Below are positions 58,116 through 64,000 of a DNA stretch of 64,000 nucleotides, piece by piece; within the stretch, counting starts at the first letter, position 1; every line of letters begins with the position of its first letter. The stretch comes from Anaerosalibacter bizertensis (lineage in GTDB: Bacteria > Bacillota > Clostridia > Tissierellales > Sporanaerobacteraceae). Where the stretch lies: assembly GCF_009696605.1 (NCBI RefSeq), contig NZ_VULR01000004.1, positions 1 to 64,000 on the forward strand, given 5' to 3'. Below the pieces are notes generated by a model, which made no database searches, was not told where the DNA came from, and saw only the letters and a list, made by a program, of their open reading frames with translations. Made by a program: the position numbers and the translations under genes.

Positions 58116-59003
58116 ATGGATGTTTTTATTAACCAATTTTTAGACTATATTAAAAATGAAAAAGAGTTATCTAGAAACACACAGGAATCTTATTTACGAG
58201 ATATTAACCAATTTAATAATTATTTAAGTAAATATAGTTCCGTAGATTTAATAAATGTAAATAAAACAATTGTAATAACATATTTAGTTTATTTACAGAA
58301 GAACAGTAAATCCGCCTCTACTATTTCGCGAAATTTAGCTTCATTAAGGTCTTTTTATCAATATCTATTAAATAATGGTGTAACTAATATAGATCCAACA
58401 AATAATCTTCATTCACCAAAACAAGAGAAAAAAGCTCCTAATATACTAACTCTAAAAGAAGTAGATAAGTTATTATCAATACCTAAGCCTAACAAATTTA
58501 AAGGAGCTAGAGATAAAGCAATGTTAGAGCTTTTATATGCAACTGGACTTAGGGTATCAGAAATAATATTATTAGATATAGATAATATCAACTTTAAGTT
58601 TAGCAATATCACATTAGAAGAAAACTCAGATATAAGAATAATACCATTAGGTAGAACTGCTTTGAATTATTTAAAGATATATATTAATAAATACAGAAAT
58701 GAAGTATTAAAAGATACTGAAGAAAAAGCCCTTTTTATAAACTATCAAGGAAAAAGATTGACAAGACAAGGGCTTTGGAAAATAATAAAGTATTATACTG
58801 ATAAAACAAATATTAATAAAAAAATAACACCTAATACTTTAAGGGATTCTTTTGCAGTACATCTTTTGCAGAATGGGGCAGATTTAAAATCTGTTCAAAA
58901 AATTTTAGGACATTCTGATATATCTACAACTCAGAAATACTTTTTTGCAATAGATGATAAAAAACTAAAGGAAGTCTATAATAATACACATCCAAGAGCT
59001 TAG
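58116..59003 (+). CDS. XerD-like tyrosine recombinase with altered catalytic residues
   Basis: A 295-residue protein with a SAM-like N-terminal domain (DYIKNEKELSRNTQESYLRD) and a catalytic domain. Catalytic Arg is kept in TGLRVSEI, Arg in TLRDSF, His in LGHSD and Tyr in TTQKYF. The first His of HxxR is replaced by Asn (TPNTLR), the following His by Asp, and the beta-hairpin Lys of XerD (GKGNKER) is not evident (NSDIRI). It may be inactive or divergent. It sits between spoIIM and the purine phosphorylase gene, the usual place of xerD in Clostridia. Confidence 0.85.
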   Translation: MDVFINQFLDYIKNEKELSRNTQESYLRDINQFNNYLSKYSSVDLINVNKTIVITYLVYLQKNSKSASTISRNLASLRSFYQYLLNNGVTNIDPTNNLHSPKQEKKAPNILTLKEVDKLLSIPKPNKFKGARDKAMLELLYATGLRVSEIILLDIDNINFKFSNITLEENSDIRIIPLGRTALNYLKIYINKYRNEVLKDTEEKALFINYQGKRLTRQGLWKIIKYYTDKTNINKKITPNTLRDSFAVHLLQNGADLKSVQKILGHSDISTTQKYFFAIDDKKLKEVYNNTHPRA

Positions 59004-59013
59004 GGGGGTTAAT

Positions 59014-59832
59014 ATGAATTTATTAGAAAAAATAAATGAAAGTGCAAACTATATACTATCTAAAGTTGAATTCAAACCAAGTATAGGAATAATACTCGGT
59101 TCTGGATTGGGGGATTTGGCCGAAAAAATAGAGAATCCTGAAGTAATTAAATATGATGATATACCTAATTTTCCTATATCAACTGTAGAAGGTCATAAAG
59201 GTAGATTGATATTAGGGGAATTGGAAAATAAAAAAGTTATTGCTATGCAAGGAAGATTTCATTTCTATGAAGGATATCCATTAGAAGATGTTACTTTTCC
59301 AATTAGAGTTATGAAGGCTATAGGAATAGAAATTATTATAGTTACTAATGCTGCAGGAGGAGCAAATAAAGATTATAAGCCAGGAGATTTAATGCTTATT
59401 ACGGATCATATTAATTTTACAGGTAGAAATCCTTTAATGGGGAAAAATATAGATGATTTAGGTCCTAGATTTTTAGATATGACATCTTCTTATGATAAAC
59501 AACTAATAGAAATTGCTAAAAACTCAGCTAAATCTATAGATGTAGATTTAAAAGAAGGAGTTTATATGTGGTTTACAGGACCAACATATGAAACACCTTC
59601 AGAAGTTAGATTGGCAAGAACTCTAGGTGCAGATGCAGTTGGTATGTCAACAGTTCCCGAAGTAATTGTTGCAAGACATGGTGGAATGAAAGTTTTAGGA
59701 ATTTCTTGTATAACAAATATGGCAGCAGGTATATTAGATAAACCTTTAAATCATGAAGAAGTTGTTGAAACATCTGAAAAAGTTAAAGGGACTTTTGAAA
59801 AATTAATAAGGAAAATAGTTAGAAACATTTAG
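59014..59832 (+). CDS. punA: Purine nucleoside phosphorylase
   Basis: A 272-residue trimeric-type PNP that splits inosine/guanosine with phosphate. It shows GIILGSGLGDLAEKI (phosphate loop), MQGRFHFYEGYPL, TNAAGGANKDYKPGD and MSTVPEVIVARHGG. It pairs with the pyrimidine nucleoside phosphorylase downstream for nucleoside salvage. Confidence 0.95.
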   Translation: MNLLEKINESANYILSKVEFKPSIGIILGSGLGDLAEKIENPEVIKYDDIPNFPISTVEGHKGRLILGELENKKVIAMQGRFHFYEGYPLEDVTFPIRVMKAIGIEIIIVTNAAGGANKDYKPGDLMLITDHINFTGRNPLMGKNIDDLGPRFLDMTSSYDKQLIEIAKNSAKSIDVDLKEGVYMWFTGPTYETPSEVRLARTLGADAVGMSTVPEVIVARHGGMKVLGISCITNMAAGILDKPLNHEEVVETSEKVKGTFEKLIRKIVRNI

Positions 59833-59851
59833 TATAGATTGAGGTGATAGT

Positions 59852-61183
59852 ATGTCTATTAGAATGTATGACATAATTAAGAAGAAAAGGGATGGAAAAG
59901 AACTAACAAGGGAAGAAATTGATTTTTTTGTTCAGGGTTATACTAACAATAGAATACCAGATTACCAAGCAGCTTCTCTTTTAATGGCTATATATTTTAA
60001 CAAAATGAATAAGAGAGAAACTTTAGACTTAACTAAGGCTATGATAAATTCAGGAGAAACTGTTGATTTATCTCAAATCAACGGCATAAAAGTAGATAAA
60101 CATAGTACAGGTGGTGTAGGTGATAAAACTACTATAGCATTAGGTCCCATGGTAGCAGCATGTGGAGTTCCATTTGTTAAAATGTCAGGAAGAGGATTAG
60201 GCCATACTGGAGGTACTTTGGACAAGTTAGAATCAATAAAAGATTTTAAGGTAGAGTTGAGCAAAGAAGACTTTTTTAATATTTCTAATGAGATTAATAT
60301 TGCTCTTTGTAGTCAAACAGCAAATATTACTCCGGCAGATAAAAAACTTTATTCTTTAAGGGATGTAACTGCTACAGTAGAAAATATTTCATTAATAGCT
60401 AGTAGTATAATGAGTAAAAAATTAGCTATAGGATCAGATGCTATTATACTAGATGTAAAAGTTGGCAGTGGTGCTTTTATGAAGGACTTAGATAGTGCTA
60501 TTCTATTAGCAGAAGAAATGGTAGAGATAGGAATAGGTTTTGGTAGAGAAACCATAGCTTTAATTACTAACATGGACGAACCTTTAGGATATGCAATAGG
60601 GAATGGTTTAGAGATAAAAGAAGCGGTTGAAACTTTAAAAGGAAAAGGACCGAAAGATTTTTATGAATTATGTTTATCCTTAGGGTCAAAGTTATTAGTT
60701 TTAGCTAAAAAGTCTTCTAATGAGAAAGAAGCTAGAGAAATGTTAATAGAAGTTGTTGAAACAGGAAGTGCTTATGAAAAATTATTAGAACTAGTAGAAT
60801 ATCAACATGGAGATATTAGATATATTGAAAATACAGAATTACTTCCTAAGGCAGAGTATATATTAGAAGTTAAAAGTGATGATGAAGGATATATAAAAAG
60901 TATGAATGCTGAAGAAATTGGAAAATGTGCACTAATTCTAGGGGCGGGAAGAGAAACAAAAGAATCTGAAATAGATTTATCAGCAGGGATTGTATTGAAT
61001 AAAAAAGTTGATGAAAAGGTTAGTAACGGTGATGTACTTGCATATATACATGGAAATGATAAAGAAAAGGTAGAAGAAGTAAAGGAAATGCTAAGAGATA
61101 TTATAAAGATTGGCAAAAAAAATGAAATGTCAAAAAAGCTAATTTATGGGGAAGTAACAAATAAAAAAACGAAGCTTTATTAA
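59852..61183 (+). CDS. pdp: Pyrimidine-nucleoside phosphorylase
   Basis: A 443-residue enzyme of the thymidine/pyrimidine phosphorylase family. It contains VDKHSTGGVGDKTTIALGPM (phosphate binding), KMSGRGLGHTGGTLDKLESI and the C-terminal barrel-sandwich domain with AGIVLNKKVDEKVSNGDVLA. Length is normal. RBS TTGAGGTGAT precedes ATG 59852. Confidence 0.95.
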   Translation: MSIRMYDIIKKKRDGKELTREEIDFFVQGYTNNRIPDYQAASLLMAIYFNKMNKRETLDLTKAMINSGETVDLSQINGIKVDKHSTGGVGDKTTIALGPMVAACGVPFVKMSGRGLGHTGGTLDKLESIKDFKVELSKEDFFNISNEINIALCSQTANITPADKKLYSLRDVTATVENISLIASSIMSKKLAIGSDAIILDVKVGSGAFMKDLDSAILLAEEMVEIGIGFGRETIALITNMDEPLGYAIGNGLEIKEAVETLKGKGPKDFYELCLSLGSKLLVLAKKSSNEKEAREMLIEVVETGSAYEKLLELVEYQHGDIRYIENTELLPKAEYILEVKSDDEGYIKSMNAEEIGKCALILGAGRETKESEIDLSAGIVLNKKVDEKVSNGDVLAYIHGNDKEKVEEVKEMLRDIIKIGKKNEMSKKLIYGEVTNKKTKLY

Positions 61184-61198
61184 AGCTTCGTTTTTTTA
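61169..61198 (+). terminator. Intrinsic terminator after pdp
   Basis: ACGAAGCTTTA and TAAAGCTTCGT form an 11-bp stem with a one-base gap, followed by T7. Confidence 0.93.
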
Positions 61199-61279
61199 TT
61201 TTTGTAAAAAATTGATTTGAATAACTTAATATTTAATAGGTTAATATAAGTATAAATATTTAAGATTGGAGGTAGTAAT

Positions 61280-62449
61280 GTGAATTTTTTTAAAAAAAAC
61301 AGAAAATATATTAGTTTTTACCTAAGTGTATTAATATTTTTATTGCCAATAAGTAAGAGTTTTGCAGAAAGTAAACTTGATATAGATGCTAAGTCAGCCA
61401 TACTTATAGATTCTTCTTCAGGAGAGATTATATATGAGAAAAAAGCTCATGAGAGACTTCATCCGGCTAGTATCACTAAGATAATGGTTTTATTATTATC
61501 TATTGAATCTATTGAAAAAAACGAAATAAATCTTGAAGATGAGGTAACTATATCTGCTAATGCAGCAGGAATGGGTGGAAGCCAGATTTATTTAGAAGAG
61601 GGAGAGGTTCAGAGTGTAGAAGAGCTTCTTACAGCTATCTGTTTGCGTTCAGCTAATGATGCAAGTGTAGCGATGGCTGAGTATATATCAGGTAGTGAAG
61701 AATCTTTTATAAATAAAATGAATGAGAGAGCCAAAGAACTAGGCATGAAAAATACATCTTTCAAAAATGCAACAGGACTTCCTGCAGAAAACCACTATAC
61801 ATCTGCTTATGATATAAGTATAATGGCAAGAGAACTTTTAAAATACCCTAAAATTCACGAGTGGTTGACAATTTGGATGAAAGAAATGAAGGTAGGAAAA
61901 GATAAAGAAATAGTTCAAGGATTAGTAAATACTAATAGGCTTATAAAAGAATATGAAGGCGCCAATGGTATAAAAACAGGTTCTACTCAAGATGCAGGAT
62001 TTTGCTTGGCAGCTTCAGCAGAGAGAGGAAATTTAAAACTTATTTCAGTAGTATTAGGATGTGAAACCTCAAAGATAAGATTTGATGAAAGTAAAAAGCT
62101 CTTAGATTATGGATTTTCAAATTATGATTCTGTTACTATAGGTAGAAAAAATGATATTATAGATAAAGTGGTGGTCCAAAAAGGAAATGTAGAAAAAGCA
62201 GATGTTGTTTTAGAAAGAGATGCATATATACTTTTACCCAAAGATTCTAAAGCAAAAGTAGAAAAAGAAATCATATTACCCAAATCTATTAATGCACCTG
62301 TAGATAAAGGTAAAAAAGCAGGAGAAATGGTTTTAAGTGTTGATGGAAAAGAGATTCAAAAAATAAACTTATTGATTGATAATACAATAGATAAAGCAGG
62401 ATTTAAAAATATGTTTAAGAAAAGTTTCAATAAATTTTTAACTCAATAG
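61280..62449 (+). CDS. dacF: D-alanyl-D-alanine carboxypeptidase (DacF-like)
   Basis: A 389-residue secreted penicillin-binding enzyme that trims pentapeptides. It has a signal peptide ending in SFAES, then SITK (active Ser in HPASITKIMV), SAN (SANDASVAMA) and KTG (GIKTGSTQDAG). The C-terminal domain PBP5_C follows and ends with an amphipathic membrane-anchoring region. DacF is forespore-specific in B. subtilis; a role in spore cortex is inferred. GTG 61280 follows GGAGGT. Confidence 0.92.
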   Translation: MNFFKKNRKYISFYLSVLIFLLPISKSFAESKLDIDAKSAILIDSSSGEIIYEKKAHERLHPASITKIMVLLLSIESIEKNEINLEDEVTISANAAGMGGSQIYLEEGEVQSVEELLTAICLRSANDASVAMAEYISGSEESFINKMNERAKELGMKNTSFKNATGLPAENHYTSAYDISIMARELLKYPKIHEWLTIWMKEMKVGKDKEIVQGLVNTNRLIKEYEGANGIKTGSTQDAGFCLAASAERGNLKLISVVLGCETSKIRFDESKKLLDYGFSNYDSVTIGRKNDIIDKVVVQKGNVEKADVVLERDAYILLPKDSKAKVEKEIILPKSINAPVDKGKKAGEMVLSVDGKEIQKINLLIDNTIDKAGFKNMFKKSFNKFLTQ

Positions 62450-62457
62450 ATATAATT

Positions 62458-62513
62458 AGCTAGATATATTGTATTTTTTTAGAATTAATTATACAATATA
62501 TCTAGCTTTATTT
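62458..62513 (+). terminator. Terminator after dacF
   Basis: AGCTAGATATATTGTAT and ATACAATATATCTAGCT form a 17-bp stem, followed by a T-rich run. Confidence 0.9.
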
Positions 62514-62531
62514 TGAGAGTGAGGGTTATAT

Positions 62532-63125
62532 ATGGTTTTAGAAAAGTTAATTTCTCTGCCAGGTCTATTAATAGCTATAATATTTCATGAGTTAGCCCAT
62601 GGATATACTGCTTATAAATTAGGAGATCCTACTGCGAAAGAATCAGGAAGATTGACGATTAATCCATTAAAACATATTGATGTAGTAGGATTTTTATTTA
62701 TGTTGATTTTTAGATTTGGATGGGCTAAGCCTGTACCTATTAATCCAAGTTATTTTAAGCATAGAAAAAGAGATACTATATTAGTGTCATTAGCAGGTCC
62801 TATGACAAATTTTATAATAGCTATAATATCTGCACTAATAATATCTGCTAACTTTATTGAAAATGCCATTATCATAGATATTCTAGTAATAACTTTGTGG
62901 TATAATATTATGTTAGGGGTGTTCAACTTATTACCTTTTCCTCCTTTAGATGGTTCAAAAATAATTGCAAGTATTCTTCCTGAAAAGTGGGAATATAAAT
63001 TTTACAAATATGAAAGGTATTTCTATTTAATATTAGTTTTTTTAATTATAAGTGATACTATAGATAAAATACTAGGACCTTTAATAAATATGAGTCTAAA
63101 TATTTTATTGAAAATAGTTATTTAA
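62532..63125 (+). CDS. Site-2 protease family (M50) metalloprotease
   Basis: A 197-residue intramembrane zinc protease. HExxH is in FHELAHGYTAYKLGD, and the third-ligand motif is LLPFPPLDGSKII. It has about five helices and no PDZ domain, so it is a compact member. The substrate is unknown. It is the usual neighbour upstream of scpA-scpB in Clostridia. It differs from SpoIVFB-type proteases by lacking a CBS domain. Confidence 0.9.
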   Translation: MVLEKLISLPGLLIAIIFHELAHGYTAYKLGDPTAKESGRLTINPLKHIDVVGFLFMLIFRFGWAKPVPINPSYFKHRKRDTILVSLAGPMTNFIIAIISALIISANFIENAIIIDILVITLWYNIMLGVFNLLPFPPLDGSKIIASILPEKWEYKFYKYERYFYLILVFLIISDTIDKILGPLINMSLNILLKIVI

Positions 63126-63137
63126 AGGAGTTTTTAT

Positions 63138-63911
63138 ATGAAATATAAAGTTGTTCTAAATACTTTTGAAGGGCCTTTAGATTTATTATTGCATTTAATA
63201 GAAAAAGCTAAAGTTGATATTTATGATATACCTATTAGTGAAATAACAGATCAATATATGGAATATTTGAATAAAGCTGAAGAAATTGATATGGAAATAA
63301 CCAGTGAGTTTTTAGTCATGGCCTCTACTTTATTAGAAATTAAATCTAAAATGTTATTACCTTCTGTTAAGGAAGATAATGAAGGAATTCAGATGGAAAT
63401 GGAAGAAGTAGATCCTAGAATGGAATTGGTAAAAAGATTAGTTGAATATAAGAAATATAAAAAAGCAGCTGAAAAACTTAAGGATTATGAACAAAGACAA
63501 AATAAAGTTTTTTATAAACCTAAGGAAGAAATTTCTCAATATATAACAGAAGATGTGGAAGAAGACACAGTATTAGATGATATTGAACTAGAGCAATTAG
63601 CAGATATATTAAATAATATACTAAAGAAAAGAAAGATAAAAGCAGAACCTATAGATATTAACGAGATACAAAGAGATGAAATTACTCTTGAAGAGTGCAT
63701 GGAGGATTTAAAATTTAGATTAAATGTAGAAAGAAAAATTGAATTTAGTCAATTATTTGATGAAAATACCACAAATTCAGAAATTATAATAACTTTTCTA
63801 TCAATTTTAGAGCTTGCGAAATTAAAGTATATTAGAGTAAAACAAAAGAATAATTTTTCAGATATTATTTTAATTAAAAAACCACTTGAAGGGGTGGCTA
63901 GTAATGGATAA
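63138..63911 (+). CDS. scpA: Segregation and condensation protein A
   Basis: A 257-residue kleisin that joins SMC and ScpB. The N-terminal domain begins VVLNTFEGPLDLLLHLIEKA and continues with IDMEITSEFLVMASTLLEIK; the C-terminal winged helix ends in AKLKYIRVKQK. Its end overlaps scpB by eight bases. Confidence 0.95.
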   Translation: MKYKVVLNTFEGPLDLLLHLIEKAKVDIYDIPISEITDQYMEYLNKAEEIDMEITSEFLVMASTLLEIKSKMLLPSVKEDNEGIQMEMEEVDPRMELVKRLVEYKKYKKAAEKLKDYEQRQNKVFYKPKEEISQYITEDVEEDTVLDDIELEQLADILNNILKKRKIKAEPIDINEIQRDEITLEECMEDLKFRLNVERKIEFSQLFDENTTNSEIIITFLSILELAKLKYIRVKQKNNFSDIILIKKPLEGVASNG

Positions 63912-64000
63912 AAAAGAAATTAAATCAATTATTGAAGCACTTTTATTTATTTGGGGAGATCCCTTGTCTTTAAAGGATATTTCTTATGTTCTAGAAATAG
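63904..64000 (+). CDS. scpB: Segregation and condensation protein B, 5' part
   Basis: Only the first 32 codons are in the window. The frame MDKKEIKSIIEALLFIWGD is typical of ScpB, and the overlap with the scpA end (ATGGATAA) fits the usual scpA-scpB coupling. The rest lies beyond base 64000. Confidence 0.92.
   Translation, partial: MDKKEIKSIIEALLFIWGDPLSLKDISYVLEI

Noticed and set aside
1-64000. Mobile elements, CRISPR arrays, tRNA and rRNA genes
   Set aside because: No transposase, phage gene, regularly spaced repeats, tRNA cloverleaf or rRNA signature was recognised. The XerD-like gene is at its usual chromosomal place and is not linked to a mobile element.

Overview
The window is a gene-dense stretch of low-GC (about 30% by eye) chromosome from an endospore-forming member of the Firmicutes, most likely an anaerobic Clostridia/Tissierellia-type organism. 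The evidence is a complete sporulation set (spoIIIA operon, sigK, spoIVB, spo0A, spoIIM, a YhcN-type lipoprotein), frequent TTG and GTG starts behind strong Shine-Dalgarno sites, and gene orders typical of Clostridia (nifS-nifU-alaS; ireB-ruvX; efp-CD1247-spoIIIA; xseA-xseB-ispA-tlyA-argR-recN-spoIVB-spo0A). The exact species is not determined. All genes but one (the YhcN-type lipoprotein) lie on the + strand. No transposon, prophage, CRISPR array, rRNA or tRNA was seen.

Layout: 1-2320, tail of an unknown gene, then iscR-nifS-nifU for Fe-S cluster assembly. 2399-7190, PRC-barrel protein, small glycine-rich protein, PerM-type permease, alaS. 7247-11897, ireB, a large membrane protein with a degenerate phosphatase-like domain, a ferredoxin-fused aldo/keto reductase, ruvX, a DUF1292 protein and a Fur-family regulator with its own palindromic operator. 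11992-16649, RNase J, a split LysO-type exporter, a YlbF-family protein, a QueT-family transporter and mltG. 16729-22371, tRNA U34 modification genes (trmR, trhP), udk, a class B penicillin-binding protein behind an unusual hairpin, an uninterrupted sigK and the lipoprotein. 22554-33632, a complete type IV pilus operon (ATPase, PilC, pilin, prepilin peptidase, PilM/N/O, four pilin-like proteins, ComFB) sitting between aroE and aroK-aroQ. 33658-39932, efp, a CD1247-type gene and spoIIIAA-AH. 40005-45000, Asp23/AmaP/DUF2273 envelope genes, nusB, a TsaD paralogue, xseA, xseB and a prenyl diphosphate synthase.

45014-46293 holds the most interesting element: a roughly 610-nt structured, GC-richer non-coding RNA with its own promoter, an 8-bp end-to-end closing helix and a terminator, followed by a four-helix membrane protein. 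Context, length and partner identify it as OLE RNA with OapA, a membrane-bound ribonucleoprotein known from extremophilic and anaerobic Firmicutes.

46310-51850 carries tlyA, argR, recN, spoIVB and spo0A (with a perfect 0A box). 52126-57312 carries a SteA/SteB-like pair, two glycosyltransferases, a DUF3866 protein and a Nudix hydrolase. 57387-64000 carries spoIIM, a tyrosine recombinase lacking expected catalytic residues, purine and pyrimidine nucleoside phosphorylases, a DacF-type carboxypeptidase, a site-2 protease, scpA and the start of scpB.

Other points of interest are a pilus ATPase with a GspE/PilB-like front half and a PilT-like back half, a spoIIIAF with no standard start codon in frame (AUU start or one-base deletion), a 20-bp hairpin that both resembles a terminator and hides the ribosome site of the PBP gene, and a short ORF with a strong ribosome site overlapping the start of spoIVB.
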